From: Caryophanales bacterium
GTDB taxonomy: Bacteria; Bacillota_I; Bacilli_A; RF39; UBA660
Direction: 5' to 3'
Length of the DNA stretch: 19,579 nt
Assembly: GCA_016282415.1 (NCBI GenBank)
Contig: JAEEKO010000014.1
Coordinates: 1-19,579, forward strand
Shown here one piece after another: positions 7,173 to 14,125 of this stretch (position 1 is its first letter; every line of letters starts with the position of its first letter). Made by a program: the position numbers and the translations under genes. A model generated the notes under the pieces. It made no database searches and was not told where the DNA came from. It worked only from the letters and a program-made list of their open reading frames with translations.

Positions 7173-7200
7173 GTTTTTAACATCTCCATACTCTAATTAA

Positions 7201-7229
7201 AGTTTACTATACTTTATGATGAAAGTCAA
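7201..7229 (-). promoter_or_regulatory. SigA-type promoter of the 119-residue gene
   Basis: On the minus strand TTGACT (7224-7229), a 17-base spacer, and TAAACT (7201-7206) lie about 29 bases before the start codon. Confidence 0.7.
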
Positions 7230-7250
7230 AATAAAAGTTGCTAAAAAAAT

Positions 7251-7272
7251 AAAAAAGTGCTTACGCACTTTT
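7251..7272 (-). terminator. Terminator of the uppS-cdsA-cysS-rseP operon
   Basis: On the minus strand AAAAGTGC and GCACTTTT pair around a GTAA loop, continuing into T-rich sequence. It overlaps the rseP stop codon. Confidence 0.87.
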
Positions 7273-8320
7273 AAAATAATCGGAATATATCTAGTACTGT
7301 GATATATAGCATTAATGCTAAAAGAATAAAGAAACCAATCGTATGAATTGTATTCTCTAATTTTTGATTTACTGGGCTTCCTTTAATCTTTTCAATAATC
7401 ATAAATAAGACATGACCACCATCAAATGCTGGGAATGGTAAAATATTAATAAATCCCACATTGATACTTAAGAAAGCCGTTAAATAAATAATATTGATGA
7501 ACCCATATTTTAATGATTCCCCCACTACTTTATACATACCGACTGGTCCAGATAAAGCATTAATTGAAATCTTACGAGTAAATAAACCAAAGATAGTTAA
7601 GAACATAGTTTCATATAAAGATACAAATTTTAAGAAGGCATATTTGATACCATTAACAAAGCCATATTTTGGGGTATTTTTTACTTCGATTCCAAACTTA
7701 TTTACTTTATTACCATCTTGATCTTTTTCAACCTTTGGAGTAATTTTAATAGTATGTTTTTTACCGTCTTTATCTTTTACTTTAAATACATATTCATTGT
7801 CTTTATCTTTAAATAATAAAACAATTTGAGCTTTATCCCAGTTTGTAATATGATAACCATTAATCTCGGTAATCGTATCACCTTTCTTTAAACCACTATC
7901 ATAAGCGGGATAACCTTCAACTACATCATTAACTACCGGTTTAGTAATCGAACCACCAAAGAAGGTTCCAATTACAAATAGAATAATGATTGCTAAAATA
8001 AAGTTGTTAGTTACTCCAGCAACCATAATAATCAAGCGTTGAATCCACGGGCGATTACATAAATTACGGGATTTATCGACTTTTTTATCATCTTCATATA
8101 CTTCTCCAGCCATCGCAACAAAGCCACCAATTGGGAAAGCACGAAGATTATAATTAATTCCGTCTTTGCCTTTATGAGTAAAAATAACTGGACCCATACC
8201 AATTGAAAATTCATAAATATGAACATTAAACAATTTAGCAAAGAAGAAATGACCAAACTCATGAACTAAAATAATTATTCCTAATATCAAAATTAGTAAT
8301 AATATTCTAACTATTATCAT
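7271..8320 (-). CDS. rseP: RIP metalloprotease RseP/RasP, site-2 protease family
   Basis: An intramembrane zinc protease that cleaves membrane-anchored substrates such as anti-sigma factors and signal-peptide remnants. The 349 residues carry HEFGH at 20-24 in the first membrane helix. A second-helix NILPFPAFDGGH motif supplies the third zinc ligand; Phe replaces the Leu of the common LDG. A PDZ domain lies between, at about residues 120-190 (GYPAYDSGLKKGDTITEING). About four membrane spans are present. AAAGGAGG precedes the ATG, 13 bases after cysS ends. It is last in the uppS operon, as RasP is downstream of cdsA-dxr in Bacillus. Confidence 0.95.
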   Translation of the reverse strand: MIIVRILLLILILGIIILVHEFGHFFFAKLFNVHIYEFSIGMGPVIFTHKGKDGINYNLRAFPIGGFVAMAGEVYEDDKKVDKSRNLCNRPWIQRLIIMVAGVTNNFILAIIILFVIGTFFGGSITKPVVNDVVEGYPAYDSGLKKGDTITEINGYHITNWDKAQIVLLFKDKDNEYVFKVKDKDGKKHTIKITPKVEKDQDGNKVNKFGIEVKNTPKYGFVNGIKYAFLKFVSLYETMFLTIFGLFTRKISINALSGPVGMYKVVGESLKYGFINIIYLTAFLSINVGFINILPFPAFDGGHVLFMIIEKIKGSPVNQKLENTIHTIGFFILLALMLYITVLDIFRLF

Positions 8321-8333
8321 GTTGTTCCTCCTT

Positions 8334-9728
8334 TTATTTAATCAATTCGAAAGTTGTTCCTTCTCTTGTATCTATTAATTTTATTCCTTTACTTAATAAT
8401 TCATCACGAATTGCATCAGAAGTTGCATAATCTTTATTAGCTTTTGCTTCGTTACGTAAACGAATTTTTTCATTAATTTCATTAACTAATTCATCACTTA
8501 CAGCATTATCTTCAACTTTTAATAAATCAAGTGATAACACTTTATCAAATTCTCCTACTAAATATTTTTTAGTAGCATCAGTTAAATCTTTATCTTTTAA
8601 TACATCATAAAGAATTGTAATCATCATTGAAGTATTTAAATCATTTTCAATAGCTTCTTTAAATTTATTAATGTATTCTTCATAACCTTTAACTTCACCA
8701 TCATCAGTTAAACTTCTAGTTTTATTTAATAATTTAGTATAGGCATTTCGAGCACCATCTAAAATATCAAATGAGAATGTTAAACTATTATGATAGTAAG
8801 AGTTTAAACATAAATAACGATAATCTAATGGGTTGTAACCTTTTTCTTGTAATAAAGATACGGTTAAGAATTCTCCTTTAGATTTACTCATCTTACCACT
8901 TTGATCATTTAAGAAACCTAAATGAACCCAATAATTACACCATTTATGACCTAAATAACTTTCAGATTGAGCAATCTCGTTAGTATGATGTGGGAAAATG
9001 GCATCTTCAGCACCACAATGGATATCTAAGTATTCACCTAAATATTTCATAGCAATACATGAACATTCAATATGCCATCCCGGATAACCACGACCAAATG
9101 GACTATCCCATTGCATTTCTTGATTATTAAATTTAGAATTTGTAAACCATAAACCAAAATCAAATGGGTTTTTCTTAGCATGGTCATTTTCAATATCTTC
9201 ACGAACAGCCACTAATAAATCTTCTGGATTACGACCAGATAATTCATAATAGTTACTAAACTTAGAAGTATCAAAATAAATATTACCTTCACTACTATAA
9301 GCATAACCAGTTTCTAATAATTTAGAAATAACTTTAATATATTCGGCAATATTATCAGTTGCTGGTGAAACGGTTTCTGGCCATTTAATGTTTAACTTAT
9401 CACAATCACTTTTAAAGGCATCAGTATAAAACTTAGCAATTTCATAAGCACTTTTATGTTCACGTTGTGATGCAACTAACATTTTATCTTCACCAGAATC
9501 GCCATCACCCACTAGATGTCCAACATCAGTGATATTCATAACACGATTAACCTTATAACCAATAAAGTTTAAAGCTTTTTCCAAAACATCCTCAGAAATA
9601 TAAGTACGTAAATTACCAATATGAGCATAATGGTATACGGTTGGACCACAAGTATACATATTTATTATACCAGGATTATTTGGAATTATTTCTTCCTTTT
9701 TCTTAGTTAAGGTATTATATAAAATCAT
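8334..9728 (-). CDS. cysS: Cysteinyl-tRNA synthetase
   Basis: A class I synthetase charging tRNA(Cys). The 464-residue length is standard. The catalytic motifs are intact: TCGPTVYHYAHIGN with Cys27 and HIGN at 36-39, and KMSKS at 279-283. Zinc ligands are predicted at C27, C222 (HIECSC), H247 and E251 (FPHHTNEIAQSE). A C-terminal helical DALR-type domain follows, with NEAKANKDYATSDAIRDELL, which closes the family consensus. A strong AAAGGAGG lies before the ATG. The gene is placed between cdsA and rseP, where B. subtilis has dxr. No T-box leader is visible, and no separate promoter is seen, so it is probably read with the uppS operon. Confidence 0.97.
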   Translation of the reverse strand: MILYNTLTKKKEEIIPNNPGIINMYTCGPTVYHYAHIGNLRTYISEDVLEKALNFIGYKVNRVMNITDVGHLVGDGDSGEDKMLVASQREHKSAYEIAKFYTDAFKSDCDKLNIKWPETVSPATDNIAEYIKVISKLLETGYAYSSEGNIYFDTSKFSNYYELSGRNPEDLLVAVREDIENDHAKKNPFDFGLWFTNSKFNNQEMQWDSPFGRGYPGWHIECSCIAMKYLGEYLDIHCGAEDAIFPHHTNEIAQSESYLGHKWCNYWVHLGFLNDQSGKMSKSKGEFLTVSLLQEKGYNPLDYRYLCLNSYYHNSLTFSFDILDGARNAYTKLLNKTRSLTDDGEVKGYEEYINKFKEAIENDLNTSMMITILYDVLKDKDLTDATKKYLVGEFDKVLSLDLLKVEDNAVSDELVNEINEKIRLRNEAKANKDYATSDAIRDELLSKGIKLIDTREGTTFELIK

Positions 9729-9742
9729 TATATTTCCTCCTT

Positions 9743-10528
9743 TTAAATAACAGAGAAGAATAAAACAAAGGCAATAACAACTAATATAATACTATCTAAA
9801 CGATCAAGGACTCCACCATGACCTGGAATTACATTAGAAAAATCTTTGATTTCATTTTCTCGTTTAACAAGACTAAATATTAAATCTCCAATTTGACCAA
9901 TAATACTTAATAATAAAGTTATTGGTATTATAAGATATAATTTAGCATTACCGATTAAATTAGCATAAAAAATAACGGCAATAACGGTAGCAAGTAAACT
10001 TCCACAAACACTACCTTCAATCGTCTTATTTGGTGATACTCTTGGAATTAACTTATGTTTACCAATAAGCATTCCAAAGAACATTGCAAAAGTATCTGTA
10101 ATAATAGTAATTAAAACTAAATAAGTAAACATTAATCGACTATAACTAATAGTTAAAATTAAACAACTAAATCCTAAACTAATAAAGATAATACCACCAA
10201 ATAACATTAAAGCATCCATTATTTTGTACTCTTTAATAAATAAGGTTGGACAGATACAAACTAGCGTTAATACTGCTAAAGCTTTATATGATAATCCAAA
10301 AATCAAGGAATTATTATAAGCTGAACTAACAACTAATAATAACGTTACTATTGCTCCAAATATTTTAATTAAAAATGGAACACTATTAAACGATTTTAAA
10401 TTAATTAATTCACGATAAGCTTGTAAGCTTAATAAAACAATTCCAATATAAAGTGGAGTGCCTCCAATTATTAATAATGCTACTAGTATAATAATAGCAA
10501 TAATACCACTAATTACTTTTTGCTTCAT
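9743..10528 (-). CDS. cdsA: Phosphatidate cytidylyltransferase (CDP-diacylglycerol synthase)
   Basis: Makes CDP-diacylglycerol from phosphatidic acid and CTP, the branch point of phospholipid synthesis, at the membrane. The 261 residues contain seven to eight hydrophobic helices. The C-terminal family signature is complete: SPNKTIEGSVCG, then GQIGDLIFSLVKRENEIKDF, then IPGHGGVLDRLDS. The start at 10528 is chosen because GGAGG lies seven bases before it; a TTG at 10543 would put the Shine-Dalgarno inside the gene. The start lies inside the end of uppS, an 18-20 base overlap that implies coupled translation. Confidence 0.95.
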   Translation of the reverse strand: MKQKVISGIIAIIILVALLIIGGTPLYIGIVLLSLQAYRELINLKSFNSVPFLIKIFGAIVTLLLVVSSAYNNSLIFGLSYKALAVLTLVCICPTLFIKEYKIMDALMLFGGIIFISLGFSCLILTISYSRLMFTYLVLITIITDTFAMFFGMLIGKHKLIPRVSPNKTIEGSVCGSLLATVIAVIFYANLIGNAKLYLIIPITLLLSIIGQIGDLIFSLVKRENEIKDFSNVIPGHGGVLDRLDSIILVVIAFVLFFSVI

Positions 10529-11234
10529 TGTTATTTCCTCCAAAACGACGATTTCTTTGATTAAAGCTTGCTAATGCAGCTTCAAGACAGTCTTCATTAA
10601 AATCTGGAAAATAGGTATTAGTAAAATACATTTCAGCATAAGCAAGTTGAAATAACATAAAGTTACTAATACGACATTCCCCACTAGTACGTATCATTAA
10701 ATCAACTGGTGGTAGATCACTATATAGATAATTGTAAAAACTTGTTTCATCTAAATCATCAAGATTAAGTTTGTTATCTTTAAAATCAACTGCAACTTTT
10801 TTACAAGCATCAACAATTTCTTGAGATCCACCATAGTTAAGACAGATATTTAAAGTACCATTACTATTACTGTTCGTTGAGTTAGCACAATCTTCTAATA
10901 CTTTTAAAACATCATTTCTTAAACGATCTTTACGTCCTGAAATAACTACTCTAATATTATTTTTATTAAAATCTTTAATTAACTTTGGTATCTCTCTTAC
11001 TACCATATCCATTAAATATTTAACTTCTTCTTCACTACGTTTAAAATTTTCTGTAGAAAAAGCAAAAACACTTAAACATTTAACTCCTTTATTAAAAATA
11101 AATTTACTAATTTTCTTTAAATTTTCAAGTCCGGCTTGATGTCCTTTCAATGAAGGAAGCCCTTTTTCTTTTGCCCATCTTCGATTGCCATCCATTATGA
11201 TCGCAATGTGGGTGGGAATTACTACATCATTCAT
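10509..11234 (-). CDS. uppS: Undecaprenyl diphosphate synthase (isoprenyl transferase)
   Basis: A cis-prenyltransferase that builds the C55 lipid carrier for peptidoglycan and wall polymers. The 241 residues contain HIAIIMDGNRRWAKEKG with catalytic Asp15, then VFAFSTENFKRS, and the C-terminal pair IRTSGECRISNFMLFQLAY and YFPDF ending with NRRFGG, all family signatures. The start at 11234 has GAGGAGC at good spacing; an ATG at 11249 overlaps that site. It heads the uppS-cdsA-cysS-rseP operon, with its own SigA-type promoter directly after the terminator of the bacteriocin-like locus. Confidence 0.97.
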   Translation of the reverse strand: MNDVVIPTHIAIIMDGNRRWAKEKGLPSLKGHQAGLENLKKISKFIFNKGVKCLSVFAFSTENFKRSEEEVKYLMDMVVREIPKLIKDFNKNNIRVVISGRKDRLRNDVLKVLEDCANSTNSNSNGTLNICLNYGGSQEIVDACKKVAVDFKDNKLNLDDLDETSFYNYLYSDLPPVDLMIRTSGECRISNFMLFQLAYAEMYFTNTYFPDFNEDCLEAALASFNQRNRRFGGNNNEAKSN

Positions 11235-11254
11235 ATCTAAGCTCCTCATTCATA

Positions 11255-11283
11255 AGTATATAACTTTATGGGTTAAAAAACAA
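11255..11283 (-). promoter_or_regulatory. SigA-type promoter of the uppS operon
   Basis: On the minus strand TTGTTT (11278-11283), a 17-base spacer, and TATACT (11255-11260) lie 20 bases before the uppS start codon. It sits between the bacteriocin-locus terminator and uppS. Confidence 0.75.
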
Positions 11284-11305
11284 TGATATTTAAGTAACTT
11301 TGACA

Positions 11306-11336
11306 TAAAAAAGTGCTATTACAAATAGCACTTTTA
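11306..11336 (-). terminator. Terminator of the bacteriocin-like locus
   Basis: On the minus strand AAAGTGCTATT pairs with AATAGCACTTT around a TGT loop, followed by T residues. It is flanked by A and T runs on both sides, so it could act in both directions. It lies four bases past the second precursor gene and insulates the locus from uppS. Confidence 0.9.
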
Positions 11337-11339
11337 TAA

Positions 11340-11489
11340 TTAACAATAATTCTTTTTAGTCATTCTACGAACTGCACTACCAGCATATTGGCCTAATAAT
11401 ACTACTAAACTAAAACCACGAACTACCGCATTAATTAATGATGCTGAAACAGCGCCACCACGAACATTTAATAACTCTTCTCTTGTCAT
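11340..11489 (-). CDS. Double-glycine-leader bacteriocin-like precursor peptide 2
   Basis: A 49-residue precursor. The leader is MTREELLNVRGG, with Met at -12, Glu at -8, Leu at -7, Val at -4 and Gly-Gly at -2/-1, which is the pattern cut by C39 peptidases. The predicted 37-residue core starts AVSASLINAVVRG, has a hydrophobic stretch FSLVVLL, a GxxxG motif (GQYAG), a basic tail (RRMTKK), and ends NYC. GxxxG plus a cationic tail is typical of two-peptide class IIb bacteriocins. The start codon overlaps the stop of precursor 1 (TAATG) and has no Shine-Dalgarno of its own, so translation should be coupled, giving the two peptides in similar amounts. Activity is inferred. Confidence 0.82.
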   Translation of the reverse strand: MTREELLNVRGGAVSASLINAVVRGFSLVVLLGQYAGSAVRRMTKKNYC

Positions 11490-11629
11490 TATTTATTACA
11501 TTTTAGTTTTCTGGTAAACCCATCAACAAATCCGATTGCAAACGCAACAAGACCAGCAGTAGCAATTCCAATAATACCCCACTTGGTGATTCCACCAGTT
11601 GTGTTTAAAAGCTCTTCATTTGTTAACAT
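11489..11629 (-). CDS. Double-glycine-leader bacteriocin-like precursor peptide 1
   Basis: A 46-residue precursor. The leader is MLTNEELLNTTGG, with Leu at -12, Glu at -8, Leu at -7 and Gly-Gly at -2/-1. The two leaders in this locus share EELLN at the same distance from GG, which points to processing by one peptidase. The predicted 33-residue core begins ITKWGIIGIATAG, continues with hydrophobic LVAFAIG, contains the GxxxG motif GFVDG, and ends with a basic tail (TRKLKCNK). It could form a membrane-spanning helix. AAAGGAT precedes the ATG. The gene follows the exporter and the 108-residue membrane protein in one apparent operon. Confidence 0.84.
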   Translation of the reverse strand: MLTNEELLNTTGGITKWGIIGIATAGLVAFAIGFVDGFTRKLKCNK

Positions 11630-11648
11630 TTAAAAACTATCCTTTCTA

Positions 11649-11975
11649 TTATATTTGTAACAATTTAAAAAGATTAACTTTACTATAATATTTAATTTCA
11701 ATATAACCTTCTAAATCATTGGCTATTCGATATTTATACCCGTCTTTAACCTTACTCTTTTTAACAACCTTAACATTAGCAAATTCTTTAATATTAGCTT
11801 TTAAAACAAATTCTTGATTATTTACTAAGACATGTTCTTTATGAATAATTATTATCCTTTTATTAATTACTAATATATTAAGGGCCATAAAAATAATTGT
11901 AATTAATATAAGATATATAATATGGGGAGCTTTAAGTCTTCGTAAATGATAAATACTTGCTACCTTAACCTTCAT
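11649..11975 (-). CDS. Single-pass membrane protein of the bacteriocin-like locus (accessory or immunity candidate)
   Basis: A 108-residue protein with a basic N-terminus (MKVKVASIYHLRRLKAPH), one membrane span at about residues 19-37 (IIYLILITIIFMALNILVI), and a roughly 70-residue beta-rich, lysine-rich domain (HVLVNNQEFVLKANI, then KDGYKYRIANDLEGYIEIKYY). It overlaps the exporter gene by 11 bases and lies just before the two precursors, so it is almost certainly part of the system. Two readings are open: a minimal relative of the HlyD-type accessory protein used by bacteriocin exporters, or the self-immunity protein. No full-length accessory protein and no other immunity candidate are present in the locus. 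I do not recognise a family. Confidence 0.65.
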   Translation of the reverse strand: MKVKVASIYHLRRLKAPHIIYLILITIIFMALNILVINKRIIIIHKEHVLVNNQEFVLKANIKEFANVKVVKKSKVKDGYKYRIANDLEGYIEIKYYSKVNLFKLLQI

Positions 11976-14004
11976 TTAAATAAACCACCTTATCAAATAA
12001 ATTGTCTAATTGACGATGCGATATATATATTAAAATACGGTTATTTAAATAAGTTTTTAGATTATTAAGAATTTGCTTTTCTAAATTAATATTTAATTCT
12101 GATAATGCTTCATCCAGTATTAGAATATCTGGATATTTTAGAAGAATACGTGCTAATAAAATGCGTTGGCGTTCCCCACCACTTAAATTCTTACCACCTT
12201 CATAAAGCATTGTTTGATAACGAAGAGGTTTATTATTTAATATTTCATCGATATGACAGATTTCACAAACCCTTTTAAATTCCAAATCGCTTACGCTACG
12301 ATGCATCACAATATTATTATAAATAGTATCAGAAAATAATCCTTCCTTCTGACCTAGATATCCAATATTACTTCTAATTATATTTAAATCAATATCTTTA
12401 ATATTTTGATTATTAATTAGAATATCTCCATCATAATTATCATTTAAACGATATAATGCTTTGCATAAACTACTTTTACCGCTACCACTCTTACCTTTAA
12501 TTAATACCTTACTATCTTTTTTTAGATTAAAGCTAACATGATCAATCACTTTATTAATTCCATCATAAGTAATCGCCACGTTTCTAAAACTAATATCACC
12601 ATAATCTAAAAGATTAGCTTGATTAGTAAAAGATTCATCTTTGATTTGAAAAAACTCACTTAGTTTTTGATAAGAACTGTTAATATAACTAATCTTTGGT
12701 AAAGCATCAATATAACTTTTAATTGGTTCTTTAAAATAAACAACAATCATGTTAAAAGTTATCAGATTAATAAACGATAATTGTTGCTGATAAATTAGAT
12801 AAATACCTAATACATTAATCAAGAATAATCCAAATTCATGAATAACATTTTTGATTAGCGTTATCTTGTGAAGATTTAATTCAAACTTGAAATTGGCATA
12901 GATCATCTTTGAATTTAGTTTGGCGTTTTCATAATAATTTTTTTCTTCTAAATGAAGATATTTGAGGGAGTCAAGATTCTCGACATTTTCAATTAAATTT
13001 GAATTAAACTCAGTTTCACAAGTTAAAACTTCATCGATTGCTTTTTTAATGTATTTATTTACTATTAAACTAAATAATAAATAAAAGATAATCATTAACA
13101 CTAATAAAAACATTAATCGCCAGTTAATGATAAATAGCACGATGCCGGTAAATATAACGGTTATCATATCTAACAACAAATTAACAACATAATCCGTTAA
13201 TAACGTTTTATAATTATTTAATTCATTAAGCCGGGTTAGGATTTCGCCTGGGTTACGGGATTTAATCGAATACGAAGGTAAATAAAAGATGTGTTTAATA
13301 AAAGTATCTTTGATAAAGGCATCAACGTTTTTACTAAGAAAGCTCAAATAATAATCTTTATAAAAAGAAAAAAACATAATTAAAAACAATAAACCACTAT
13401 AAAAAATTGCTAATTTAATAAGTTGAGGCATATTTATGATTATATTATCATTAAGCATTGTCTTAAAAAACAATGAGTACAAAATAGTTAATAATGAAAT
13501 TATAAAGGTAACAGTAATTAATTTTATTAATAAGTTTTTTTCTTCAATAATCAAATCAACAATAACCTTAAATAAAGATTTTTTAGGTTCGAATACTTTT
13601 AGCTTACTTACCGGATGCAACACCAACACTTTACCAGTAAAAATATCTGCAAATTCATTTCTACGTTTTTTTACATTACCAACTTGGGGATCCATTAAAT
13701 AAACATAATTATTATCTAACTTTTCAATTACCATAAAATGCTCATAACTATTATTAATAACTGTATGACATATTACTGGTAATGGTAAATCATTAAGTTC
13801 ATCAATTAAAACCTTCTTACCATATCCATCAAGGCCATATTTCTTAGCAGCATTTAATAAATGATACATATCCGTTCCACCACAATCCGTATAAGTATCG
13901 TATCTTAAAACTTCTAATGGAACATCACCATGATAATAATTTAGAATAGCTTTTAATGAACAAATACCACAATCATAGATATCATTTTGAATTACTTTTT
14001 TCAT
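11965..14004 (-). CDS. Peptidase-containing ABC transporter (C39) for double-glycine peptides
   Basis: An exporter that cuts the leader after Gly-Gly and moves the core peptide across the membrane. The 679 residues contain, in order: an N-terminal C39 peptidase with Gln6, catalytic Cys12 (DIYDCGICSLKAIL), His89 (YEHFMVIEKL) and Asp105 (YLMDPQ); a membrane domain at about 145-430 with about six helices; and an ATPase domain with Walker A GKSGSGKS at 504-511, Q-loop Gln552, signature LSGGERQR at 607, Walker B ILILDE to 632 and switch His663. The D-loop reads SELN, not SALD, a minor deviation. AAGGGA lies ten bases upstream of the ATG. It is divergent from spoIIIAH and first in the locus. Confidence 0.94.
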   Translation of the reverse strand: MKKVIQNDIYDCGICSLKAILNYYHGDVPLEVLRYDTYTDCGGTDMYHLLNAAKKYGLDGYGKKVLIDELNDLPLPVICHTVINNSYEHFMVIEKLDNNYVYLMDPQVGNVKKRRNEFADIFTGKVLVLHPVSKLKVFEPKKSLFKVIVDLIIEEKNLLIKLITVTFIISLLTILYSLFFKTMLNDNIIINMPQLIKLAIFYSGLLFLIMFFSFYKDYYLSFLSKNVDAFIKDTFIKHIFYLPSYSIKSRNPGEILTRLNELNNYKTLLTDYVVNLLLDMITVIFTGIVLFIINWRLMFLLVLMIIFYLLFSLIVNKYIKKAIDEVLTCETEFNSNLIENVENLDSLKYLHLEEKNYYENAKLNSKMIYANFKFELNLHKITLIKNVIHEFGLFLINVLGIYLIYQQQLSFINLITFNMIVVYFKEPIKSYIDALPKISYINSSYQKLSEFFQIKDESFTNQANLLDYGDISFRNVAITYDGINKVIDHVSFNLKKDSKVLIKGKSGSGKSSLCKALYRLNDNYDGDILINNQNIKDIDLNIIRSNIGYLGQKEGLFSDTIYNNIVMHRSVSDLEFKRVCEICHIDEILNNKPLRYQTMLYEGGKNLSGGERQRILLARILLKYPDILILDEALSELNINLEKQILNNLKTYLNNRILIYISHRQLDNLFDKVVYLNEG

Positions 14005-14025
14005 CCTTTAATTTTCCCTTCTACT

Positions 14026-14054
14026 ATTATATTATCGGTTGACCCCCTCTTTTC
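14026..14054 (-). promoter_or_regulatory. Possible promoter of the bacteriocin-like locus
   Basis: On the minus strand a perfect TATAAT (14026-14031) lies 21 bases before the exporter start codon, but the -35 position reads GAAAAG. The spacer holds an unusually GC-rich stretch, GGGGGTCAACC (14037-14047). A strong -10 with no -35 suggests help from an activator, but no regulator gene is present. Confidence 0.4.
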
Positions 14055-14065
14055 CTTTTTTTTAG

Positions 14066-14093
14066 GAATATTTTTTTTAAAAAAGCATAATTT
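14066..14093 (+). promoter_or_regulatory. SigE-like sporulation promoter of spoIIIAH
   Basis: GAATATT (14066-14072), a 13-base spacer, and CATAATTT (14086-14093) resemble the B. subtilis mother-cell SigE pattern (KMATATT and CATACAMT). It is about 33 bases before the start codon. In B. subtilis the spoIIIA operon is SigE-dependent. The match rests on recalled consensus in an AT-rich region. Confidence 0.5.
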
Positions 14094-14125
14094 TTGGTAA
14101 AAGCATCAAATTAAAGGAGAATGTT

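Noticed and set aside
7494..8262. Open frames opposite or out of frame within rseP
   Set aside because: They lie wholly within a clear rseP gene, lack ribosome sites and show no recognisable protein pattern.
11340..11629. Lanthipeptide or other heavily modified peptide
   Set aside because: No modifying enzyme (LanB, LanM, radical SAM, YcaO) is nearby, and each core has only one cysteine. The exporter is of the unmodified class II type, so a two-peptide class IIb reading fits better.
13436..13702. Plus-strand open frame within the exporter gene
   Set aside because: It is antisense to the intact ABC exporter membrane domain, and its sequence is low in complexity.
14041..14100. Long T and A runs as a possible terminator between the divergent genes
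   Set aside because: There is no stable GC-containing stem, and the position is upstream of both genes. The runs are better explained as promoter-region sequence.
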